Shown: in pieces, positions 55,934 through 64,000 of the stretch | Position numbering within the stretch: position 1 is the first letter of the stretch | Layout: the number at the start of each line of letters is the position of its first letter | Assembly (NCBI GenBank): GCA_029582165.1 | Contig: CM055879.1 | Location: 33,068,830 to 33,132,829, forward strand | From: Portulaca oleracea | Taxonomy: Eukaryota > Streptophyta > Magnoliopsida > Caryophyllales > Portulacaceae | Length of the DNA stretch: 64,000 nucleotides | Direction of reading: 5' to 3' | Translations under genes and position numbers: made by a program | Notes under the pieces: generated by a model | Told to the model about the DNA's origin: nothing | Databases searched by the model: none | The model's input: the letters and a program-made list of their open reading frames with translations, nothing else

Positions 55934-56513
55934 TAGTGATGGCAATGGGTCGTGTTCAACGGGACCCGGACCCACCAAATTTTTTTGGACCTAGAAACGA
56001 CCCATGACCCGATGGGTCCCTTAAATCTAGACACGATGGGTCTACGGGTTCACGGGCCTTAATGGGTCTAGCTCTGTTATATACTTTTTACTGGATTTAT
56101 AAATTTTCGAGTTGATTTTATATTTGTGTATAATAAATAATTACAACTATTATGTTTAAATACACCTGTTTTTAACCCAATAAAAAATCTAATTGAAAGT
56201 ACGAGGATACAAGCAAAGTCCAACATAAAAGCATTACAAAAATCATCAAAACATCGACATAAAAAAATTATAAAAGTCTCTATGAATGTAGCTACAGAAC
56301 TTAAAATGCAAAAAAGAAAAAACAAAGTTCATGATTATTCAATCACAAATCATAATAACTTTTGTCCTCATTTTTTTAAAAATATATATCTTTAAATTTT
56401 GATGGGTCCATGGATCCGTGCCCAGATTCAGACCCATCAATTTTTTTGGACCCAGACCCGTCTTAATGGGACGGGTTCGACTGGGTTTGGGTCCGGTCCA
56501 AGACCCACTACTA
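55934..56513. mobile_element. probable hAT-type element, partly eroded
   Basis: The left end is TAGTGATGGCAATGGGTC, and the right end (minus strand) reads TAGTAGTGGGTC, missing a few bases. Inverted words GGACCCGGACCC / GGGTCCGG and GATGGGTC recur. A second partial end, GGATGGCAATGGGTATC, lies just upstream at 55880, so two related elements may be nested. No coding capacity. Confidence 0.45.
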
Positions 56514-57708
56514 TCCTTAAATCTGTATTAATGGATTCAGATTCATTAATTTGGATTTAATGAATCTAAAATTAAATCTAAATTCTAAAGGACGTTAATT
56601 GGATGTTGCTCTCCAAATTTGGATTCGACCCATTTATGACTTACAAGATTTAGTTGCATGAAATATTAATCGACAACCATGGATCCACTTGGGCCATATC
56701 TTTCATACCTATCTAAATCTTGTAAGTGGATCCACAACCATGGATCCACTTACAAGATTTTCTATAACTTAACTGGGCGGATACTGATATAGTCAGCTAC
56801 TCTGATCTCATATTCCCAAGTATATATTGATTTGACGACGAAACCTCATGTAGGGTTCTTCTTGAAGAGGTTCCTTCAGTTTGATTTTCTTCCCAACAGA
56901 TGTTAATTTTGTAATGTAGTGCATTTCAGCGCAATTATCATCAATCTTCATAGTTAGAATGACTAATCAACCAACAACTAGCCTAGCCTACAGATGAGGC
57001 CTTGTGTGCCAACGAACTTAGTCAAATTCATTAACTGTTGGGCTTGGTAAAACATCAGCAACCTAGCTAGCTAGAAGCCAATCGCTATGCAACATTGAAG
57101 AAGACGCCACTTTGTCACTTCTGAAAACAAGCTCGCTAGAAGAACCATGCCAAAATTCACAGTTTTCTTCTTCTTCTTAAAGTTACATACAATTAATTCT
57201 GATGTGATTTGGTGAATTTACTTGAAAAAGCTTTACAATTTCGTAAATGAGCTGCAGATATACGGTGGGAAAATGGGGAGTAGTACTTGTGCAGTACATG
57301 TTGAATAGTAGTGGGCCTGGTGGGAAGTATGTGATTAAGATTTTGACACATCCATTTTTGTTTCTGTGCAAAGCCAGGCCAGGCCAGGCCCTATCTTTAC
57401 CTTACAACAATAATTCTCTTGAGGTTTCTTGCTGTACAATATTCAAACGTTAGCTTCGTTGGATCATGGACTACTACTATTCTGGAGATTTATCACCCGT
57501 TATTAAAGGGAGTGAGTAGAGTAGAGTACAAATGTACCACGACAACAATTTGTTTTTGGTGGTGACTGGTACCCGGTATACGATAGTTACATTTTTGTAG
57601 TTATACACACTAGATACTATATTAAAATACTTTGCAATACTGTGCATTCGGGTGACATCAACAATAACTATCAACAAGTTTTATGAATATGTGGTAAAAA
57701 GGAAGTAT
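56514..57708. other. AT-rich intergenic stretch
   Basis: No gene recognised. A short inverted phrase (AACCATGGATCCACTTG) is repeated at 56675-56750. Confidence 0.45.
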
Positions 57709-57928
57709 TGTTATAAATATAAGAATATAAGAGAAAGTGGAGAGAATAGAGACAGAAGAATTGAGAGAAAGAAAGGAATGTATATTTCATTGCCATCGAG
57801 GAAGTATTTATAATATAAGGATTCTTCATCACTAAGAATACTTCATCATTAAGAATACTTCGTCGCTAAGAAAACTTCATTACTAAGAAAAGTAAGAGTA
57901 TGAACATTCACACAATTATTCCATAACA
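57709..57928 (-). repeat. copia 3' LTR (220 bp)
   Basis: It has four ~17 bp direct repeats of the type ACTTCATCATTAAGAAT at 57822-57890. Its partner LTR has three. Confidence 0.9.
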
Positions 57929-57939
57929 CTCCCCCTTGA

Positions 57940-60062
57940 ATGTCCATTGCCAAAGAATATGCCTCATTAAAACCTTACTAGGAAAAACCCAATAGGGGAA
58001 AAACCCAGTGAAGGAAAAAGAGTACATAATTCTTGATACGCCAAGACATGCTGCCTCATTAAAAACCTTTCTAAGAAAAACCCAATGGGACAAAACCTCA
58101 GATAAGGGAAAAAGAGTACAGCGCGTATTACTCCCCATGATGAGAACATCAATGAAGATCTCTGAGTTGACGTAATTCAACTTTATCACTGACTTTTAAA
58201 CTTTGCAGTCGAAAGTGGCTTGATACATGGATCAACGTACTTAATTCTAACTGAAACGAATTTGGTTAATATTTGTTTCAGCGTGCACATAACTAGTATG
58301 TGATCAAGTGCCATAGGATTTAGGTAAATATCCAAGATCAGCGTAGCTAATCAAACCAATTTTGAGCCGATAGGGATAATGAATATCTAAATCGCTAGTA
58401 CCTTCGAGTTACCGAAATAGGTTGGATCTTGTATGATTAGCAAGATACGTCAGTGCTTCAATATCATTTAAATACGGTACTTCAGGACCCAAATACAATA
58501 CTTCAGGACTCAAATACGGTACTTCAAGACCGCTAAATTTCTCATTATCTTTTTGGAATCGAAAGGGGGTTGTTTTCATATCAAATGATTGTACCACTTC
58601 TAGGATACTTAAAAAGGGAGTGATTTGCTCATGCAACATTATCTTAACACTTAGCTACATAAATTAATTTATGCATGTGCAACTTGTAAACCAAGGCAAT
58701 AAGTGATTTTACTAAAATCTTCCATTCCAAATACGCTTTTAAAGCAATCCACCACTTTTAAGGCTCTTCGGGAGTCCAAACCATCAATAACATTTACAAA
58801 CAATTAGGATCCGGATCATTTAATCATTCCATTTGATTATGCATTATGCGTCCATATTGCTTTAATCACATAAATGTCTATCAACCAAATAACCAATATT
58901 CTCGAGAATTTTAATCTGTGCTTCCGGCACTTTGAACCCTTCAGGAGTTTTATATAAACATCATTATCAAAATTTTCATAAGCTATAGCGATATTTTATA
59001 AGATGCATACTTAGTTTTTCATGTACTGCCAAATTTAAGGTATCGTGATGTAGTGACATGGACTACATAAGAGTATATTCCTTCATAATTGATACCAAGT
59101 CTTTGCAAAAGGACTTCTGCAACAAGTCGCTCCTTGTGTCTTATAGTCTCCTTTTCTCATTTTGTTTTCACACAAAGACATAACTATATCCCACAAGTTT
59201 TACACCAGTTTGGTGTATGGACAACAGGCAAACGAATCTAATTCTTAAATGCATCTTTCCACTTGGCCAATCTCATCTTTGTCTGTATTCATTTATAGAC
59301 ATAAATTCATGATCCTCATGGGTTACTCAAAATAGTGAGCACTATGTTATATAATCAAATATGATATCGACGTCGACTAGATTTCGGTTCCACCTTATCC
59401 AATTCATGACATAATTAATTGAGATCTCATCATTTTCGCGAATTTCAGGTGCCTGAGCTTGTGGTGTAACTTCCACATGTGTCATGATTGAGGACTCTTC
59501 TGGAGTCAAAATTTCCTCATTTATCATTAATCATTTGCTCCTTTTCTTTTTCGAGGACTTTTGTTGTATTTGGAACCGATTTGTCTACCACGCTTCATAT
59601 GTGGTCTAGACTCATTAATAATTCAATTTGTCCTATTGGGACATTAATAAGAGTATTAGTAGTTGGAACATAGGATTTAATAACTCTTTGTGGGTCAGTA
59701 GAATAACTGGCAATAGATTCACTCAAGTTCGTAGACGAATTATATTTTGAACTTCCAGTTCACATTACATTGTATGAGGATCATATAATTCGTTCCAACT
59801 TATTTCCTTGTCCAACAATTTGATTTCTCCCCCCTAATGTTGGGAAACTTATGTCATCATAATTGGCAAATTGTGCCATAAGTATATCTCCAATGAATGG
59901 TTCTATTATATTTAAGTATGGATATACCCAACATATATTCTCGATTCTTTCGGGGTCCCATCTTAGTGCGATATCATGGAGCTTACATCGCACATGCTCA
60001 AATTCATAGGTGGGAGATTTTCGGTTCATGGCCAGGAACCATTGTAGGGGAGAAATAAACAT
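57940..60062 (-). pseudogene. pol: copia pol remnants (integrase C-terminus and RT, broken)
   Basis: Reading leftwards on the minus strand: an integrase-C-like piece (60062-59781) has KLHDIALRWDPE and PFIGDILMAQFANYDDISFP. A linker piece (59527-59342) has ENDEISINYVMNWIRWNRN. RT-like text at about 59250-59070 reads through stops with VKLVGYSYVFV-like words. A late piece (58639-58409) contains ITPFLSILEVVQSFDMKTTPF and EVPYL repeated three times. Many stops and frameshifts make it non-functional. The order matches copia pol. Confidence 0.7.
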
Positions 60063-60123
60063 TCATGATAACCTCTTGGCCTTATTTGGATCAATATCGG
60101 TGCATGTAACATGACATGTCCCA

Positions 60124-60326
60124 TGTTATAAATATATGAATATAAGAGAAAGTGGAGAGAATAGAGACAGAAGAATTGAGAGAAAGAAAGGAATGAATAT
60201 TTCATTGCCATCGAGGAAGTATTTATAATACAAGGATTCTTCATCACTAAGAATACTTCATCGCTAAGAAAACTTCATTACTAAGAAAAGTAAGAGTATG
60301 GACATTCACATAATTATTCCATAACA
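60124..60326 (-). repeat. copia 5' LTR (203 bp)
   Basis: It is one 17 bp repeat unit shorter than the other LTR; otherwise very similar by eye. Confidence 0.9.
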
Positions 60327-60532
60327 AGTATTAAATTGTTTATATATATATATGTGATAAGCATCTTCTATCATCTTCACAATTTTCACGTATATTTTTT
60401 GGCATTATTATTTGAACGTTGGTGAAAATTGGCATTATTATTTAAATTGGAGTAAGTGGACAACGTAAAAAAATCTCAAAAAATATAAAAAAGTGTCCAA
60501 TTTAGCAACAAACCAAAAACCCTAAAATATTA

Positions 60533-60783
60533 CTCCCTTTGTTCCAAATAAATTGTCCACATTGATTAATTAGGTCAAAAATTTTAAATTTTGATCGTTA
60601 ATTTATCAAATTATATGTTTAGTTATTACAAGACTACCACTATTAGATTTGTAATGAAAAATATTTTTACCTGAATACAATATTATTAGTCTTGCTAAGA
60701 TAAAACCTGAAATTAACGGTCAAAGTGTTGCATCGAAAATTATGAAAAAAATAAACTGGACAAATGAATTAGGACGGAGGGAG
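60533..60783. mobile_element. Stowaway MITE (251 bp)
   Basis: Ends CTCCCTTTGTTCCAAATAAA and (minus strand) CTCCCTCCGTCCTAATTC, flanked by TA on both sides (60531-60532, 60784-60785). This is the classic plant Stowaway end. Non-coding. Confidence 0.88.
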
Positions 60784-60912
60784 TACCAAATTATTTTTTT
60801 ATAAACAAAAAGTGTAAGTCAATGAATTGGATAATTGGGTATCAACATAAATTTGAGATATAAATATTTGTTAGTGTGAGATTTCAATTAATTTATTTAG
60901 TGAACATATTTA

Positions 60913-61193
60913 GGCTCCGTTCTTTTATGCGGTATGGTTGCTTGCGGCGTGGTTGAATTTGAAAAAGTGTGGTGAAATGTGGTGGGTTGTGGTAAGTTGT
61001 GGTGGTAGTTATGGTAGGTGGTGTAGGCGAGGAAAGAGAATGTAAAAAATAGAGGAGAAAAGAAATGAGAGAGAAAGTAAAAAGATATTTTGGTAATGAT
61101 TTGTGGTAAAGTGTGGTGAAGTGTGGTAGAATATTGACTAGTGCGGTGTGATGCGGTACCGCACCGCGCGGTACTACATAAAAGAACGGGGCC
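60913..61193. mobile_element. Tourist-like MITE (281 bp)
   Basis: Ends GGCTCCGTTCTTTTATGCGG and (minus strand) GGCCCCGTTCTTTTATGTAG, with TTA duplicated at 60910-60912 and 61194-61196. The interior is rich in GTGGT words. Confidence 0.88.
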
Positions 61194-61306
61194 TTATATG
61201 GTGATGTGAAATTTTATTAAGGTGGTGAATATGTTATTTAATATTTATTTTTATTTTAAGTTAATGATATGGATCCGCCACTGCATACCACACTTACCAC
61301 AATTTA

Positions 61307-61584
61307 GGCATCGTTCTTTTGTGCGTTGCGTTTACATTGCGTTACGTTTAGTTGCGTTGGAAATGGTTAAAAAGTGATGATAATTTGCGTTATGTTGCGT
61401 TGCGTTTGGGTGCGTTACCCCGTATTACTACATCATACCGCAATAATCATAATTTTCTCTCTCCTCACCTACTACATCAATTATTCTTACTACATTATAC
61501 AACGTCATATCACACTATTCACATTTTTACCATGTTATATTATTATCACATTTTACCTACCGCAAACAAAAAAAAAATAACGTC
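61307..61584. mobile_element. Tourist-like MITE, diverged (278 bp)
   Basis: The left end is GGCATCGTTCTTTTGTGCG; the right end is eroded (minus strand GACGTTATTTTTTTTTTG). TTA lies at both flanks (61304-61306, 61585-61587). It contains repeated TTGCGTT words. Confidence 0.6.
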
Positions 61585-61644
61585 TTATCGTTAAAAAAGT
61601 TAGATAAACAAAAAGACAGACTTTGACTCTCGTGAGGTCACATA

Positions 61645-61980
61645 GGCCCTATTTTTTTATGCGGCTGGCTGGCTGCGGTGTCATACCTCACCGCAACTTG
61701 TCATATTTCACCACCCACACAATCTACCAAAACTACCTCAACGCACCGTAATTTATTTTTTTAAATTTAATTTATCTTTTTATTAAAAATCAAACTTTCT
61801 ATAACCCGCCACAAGTTCACATTTTCCAACACATTTACAATTATTAAAACCAAAACCCACCATAATTTTTCACAACCCACTACAATCCAGCACAATTTTT
61901 CTAAACCCACCACAACTCACTACAATTCCACCATACCGCACCGCGCCACACTATAGACAACCGTATAAAAGAACAGGGCC
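61645..61980. mobile_element. Tourist-like MITE (336 bp)
   Basis: Ends GGCCCTATTTTTTTATGCGG and (minus strand) GGCCCTGTTCTTTTATACGG. The flanking trinucleotides are ATA and ATG, so the duplication is imperfect. The interior has many CCACAACCC words. Confidence 0.75.
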
Positions 61981-62788
61981 ATGTTCCACTCGTGAATCAA
62001 ATTCAAATTCACTATTGTGAGTGTTGCAACTCACTCATATACAAGTTGAGTTTGTTGGAGAAGATGATTCTTTTCTGAAGTACTGTTCTTTAGAATGGTA
62101 AGTTATATTTATCTCATTTTTTTTACTTATACCTTATATTATTTGAATTCCTAACCACTCAAACCAATGTCATATTACTCTTTTTTCCTTAATTTTCCTT
62201 ACTAATCTTAATTTACCTAATTTAATCTTATTGCTCAAAAGAATAGGACCTTAATTGCCTATGAAGCGTTTGCTAGATATGTTGAAATCCTGATAAGGGT
62301 AATCCCCCAGCTTTAAAGGGCTCCATTTTGTTGCCACTAATCACCATCGAGTCGTAGTTGATACACTTTTCCTCTTTTGCCGTTTGACCATGACAGACAC
62401 CCTCCTAAATCAGAGATGCTTAACCCCATAATAAGGTCACCTTGAGAGACTAATCTAATGTGTTTATTTCCATTAACCAATTTTCATCGGTAAAGGAATG
62501 AGGAATCCTGATTCCACATATGTTTTTCATCATAAAATCCAAACACACGACCACACAAGCCACCCCACATAACTCCATCTTCCGCTCGTATTCCCACACT
62601 TTCACGTGACTCTCTGATGACCTGACCCTCACCCTCAGTCCCCTACTACCCATCACTTCCCTTGTCAGTTCCTTCTCTCACTCCCTCTCATTCAATTCCC
62701 AAACTAATCACTGTCTCTCCCAAATGCCCCCTCCACTTTCTTCCTCCATCACCATCTTCCCTTCTTCACCCAATACCAACACCCAACA
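61981..62788. other. intergenic and presumed promoter or leader of the kinase gene
   Basis: No gene is visible. The last ~250 bp (62540-62788) turn strongly C/T-rich, as is common in plant core promoters and leaders. I see no clear TATA box. Confidence 0.5.
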
Positions 62789-64000
62789 ATGCCCTTCATA
62801 AAACCCACCATTCATGCTTTTTTCCTCCTCATTCTCTCTTTCCTCCTCCCACTGTCATTATCTTCTTCAAACTTACCTCCTGACGCTGCAGCTCTGCTTT
62901 CCTTCAAGCAAAAAGCCGACCCACACAACCTTCTCCTCTTCAACACCTCCCTCTCCCACTGCAAATGGCGGGGCGTCCAATGCCTCGGCTCCAAAGTCGT
63001 CCGTCTCGTCATCGAAGACCACAACCTCGCCGGAGTTTTCCCACCCGAGTCGCTAACTCGGCTCGACCAGCTCCGAGTTCTCAGTCTCCGGAACAACTCA
63101 CTCACCGGCGAACTCCCTGACCTTTCTGGGTTACTCAACCTCAAGGCTCTCTTCCTCCATCACAATCGCTTCTCCGGCCACTTCCCACCGTCGATCTCCT
63201 CGCTCCGGAGGATCAGAACCCTCGATTTCTCCCACAACAACTTCTCCGGCGAGTTGCCCACCTGGTTGACCCGGCTCGACCGGCTGTACTACCTCCGGGT
63301 CGAGTTCAACCGCTTCGTGGGGCCCATCCCGGCGTTGAATCAGTCCACATTGTTGGTATTCAACGTCTCGAATAACAATCTCAGTGGTCCAGTCCCAGTA
63401 ACACCTGTGCTATCCCAGTTTGAGTCGGATTCTTACGCACATAACCCTAAACTCTGCGGCGAAATCGTCCACGTGGAATGCGACTCCAAACGGCCATTCT
63501 TCCGGCCCACCACCCCGTCTCCGCTTCCGGCGCCGCCGCCTGCAGCGGTGGCGCCGGTGGAGGAAGCGCAGCTTCGAGGCGTCGGCGTGGACATAACCCG
63601 GCCGAACACTCCCAACAAGCACCGGCGAAGGGCGGTGATTCTAGGGTTTTCTCTGGGGGTGTTTCTACTGATAGGGTCGATACTGTGCTTCGCTATGGCG
63701 GTGAGGAAGCAGAGGAGGGAGCTCGCGGCGGAGGCGACGATGGCGTCGGACTTGTCGGCGACGGCGGGGGCTGCGGCGGTGATGAGGGCGGAGGAGGAGA
63801 GGGAGGAGAAGGTGAAGAGTGCCCAGATGATGAAGAAGGTGGTGGAGAGAAGTGGGAGTTTGGTATTCTGTGCGGGTGAGGCGCAGGTGTACTCGCTGGA
63901 CCAGCTGATGAGAGCGTCGGCGGAGCTGCTGGGGAGAGGGATGATCGGGACGACGTACAAGGCGGTGCTTGACAACCGTCTGATCGTGTGTGTGAAGAGG
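62789..64000 (+). CDS. LRR receptor-like kinase, At5g67200-like (5' part, runs off the window)
   Basis: 404 codons are open to the window edge. Order: signal peptide (~1-27, MPFIKPTIHAFFLLILSFLL); LRR N-cap (DAAALLSFKQKADPHNLLLF, CKWRGVQC); five to six LRRs (VLSLRNNSLTGELPD, ALFLHHNRFSGHFPPS, TLDFSHNNFSGELP); CGE cysteine cap; Pro-rich spacer; transmembrane helix (VILGFSLGVFLLIGSILCFA); and a juxtamembrane acidic region. The kinase start has YSLDQLMRASAELLGRG and MIGTTYKAVL, then VKR. This matches the plant LRR-III family, many of whose members are predicted inactive kinases. The catalytic loop lies beyond the window, so activity cannot be judged. The first ATG in this frame gives the signal peptide. 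The dense antisense frames at 63433-63975 are shadows. Confidence 0.92.
   Translation, partial: MPFIKPTIHAFFLLILSFLLPLSLSSSNLPPDAAALLSFKQKADPHNLLLFNTSLSHCKWRGVQCLGSKVVRLVIEDHNLAGVFPPESLTRLDQLRVLSLRNNSLTGELPDLSGLLNLKALFLHHNRFSGHFPPSISSLRRIRTLDFSHNNFSGELPTWLTRLDRLYYLRVEFNRFVGPIPALNQSTLLVFNVSNNNLSGPVPVTPVLSQFESDSYAHNPKLCGEIVHVECDSKRPFFRPTTPSPLPAPPPAAVAPVEEAQLRGVGVDITRPNTPNKHRRRAVILGFSLGVFLLIGSILCFAMAVRKQRRELAAEATMASDLSATAGAAAVMRAEEEREEKVKSAQMMKKVVERSGSLVFCAGEAQVYSLDQLMRASAELLGRGMIGTTYKAVLDNRLIVCVKR

Larger units (their letters stand above)
57709..60326 (-). mobile_element. internally deleted copia retrotransposon (2.6 kb)
   Basis: Direct LTRs at 57709-57928 and 60124-60326 (TGTTATAAAT ... CCATAACA) are flanked by a perfect 5 bp duplication AGTAT (57704-57708, 60327-60331). 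A minus-strand purine tract CAAGGGGGAG abuts the left LTR, so the element reads leftwards. The interior retains decayed integrase-C and RT pieces only. Gag, protease and the integrase core are missing, and a tRNA-Met primer site is not visible. Confidence 0.9.

Noticed and set aside
63433..63975. 180-codon minus-strand frame over the kinase gene
   Set aside because: It is a GC-driven shadow of the plus-strand LRR-kinase frame, which has clear domains.

Overview
The window is nuclear DNA from a eudicot plant. It is AT-rich and dominated by transposons. It holds two eudicot-type leucine-rich-repeat genes, a tandem pair of tRNA-Ile(AAU) genes, tRNA-Asp-primed Athila-like Ty3/gypsy elements, and many hAT, Tourist, Stowaway and Mutator-like MITEs. 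The species cannot be named from the sequence.

1-11 kb: no protein gene. It holds several MITEs (hAT-type at 1637-2304, 2944-3397 and 4991-5156; Tourist-type at 5798-5988), three diverged copies of an unrecognised ~330 bp repeat, and a Cassandra-like TRIM whose LTR contains a 5S rRNA-derived segment.

11-31.3 kb: a nest of two Athila-like retrotransposons. An older minus-strand element (11048-31346, target duplication CAATC) carries only gag and protease. A plus-strand element (11103-23790, target duplication CCCAC) inserted into its left LTR. The inner element has gag, protease, RT, RNase H, integrase and a broken Athila ORF1-like (env-position) frame. Both use a tRNA-Asp primer site. They share three small conserved hairpins: one after the coding block, one before an internal purine tract, and one before the terminal polypurine tract. 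Clustered CACGG/CCGTG motifs occur in the LTRs of both.

31-44 kb: retroelement debris, hAT, Tourist and Mutator-type MITEs, a LINE reverse-transcriptase pseudogene split by a 600 bp Mutator-like element, a ~1.5 kb near-palindromic foldback, and one exon-like fragment of unknown origin.

44.8-49 kb: an intact single-exon secreted LRR gene (At4g06744-like). About 430 bp downstream lies a Pack-MULE-like element carrying an F-box PP2-B-type fragment, itself containing a second Mutator-like element.

49-62 kb: MITEs, microsatellites, two tRNA-Ile genes in a 187 bp tandem duplication, a copia-type LTR with clustered heat-shock-element-like motifs, and a deleted copia element with a perfect AGTAT target duplication. 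62.8-64 kb: the 5' part of an LRR-III receptor-like kinase gene (At5g67200-like) that runs off the window.

Only the two LRR genes and the tRNAs look like functional host genes. I found no strong candidate for a wholly new system. The best leads are the shared retroelement hairpin/PPT architecture, the gag-protease-only partner of a full element, the heat-shock-like LTR, the dicistronic-looking tRNA pair, and the large foldback.
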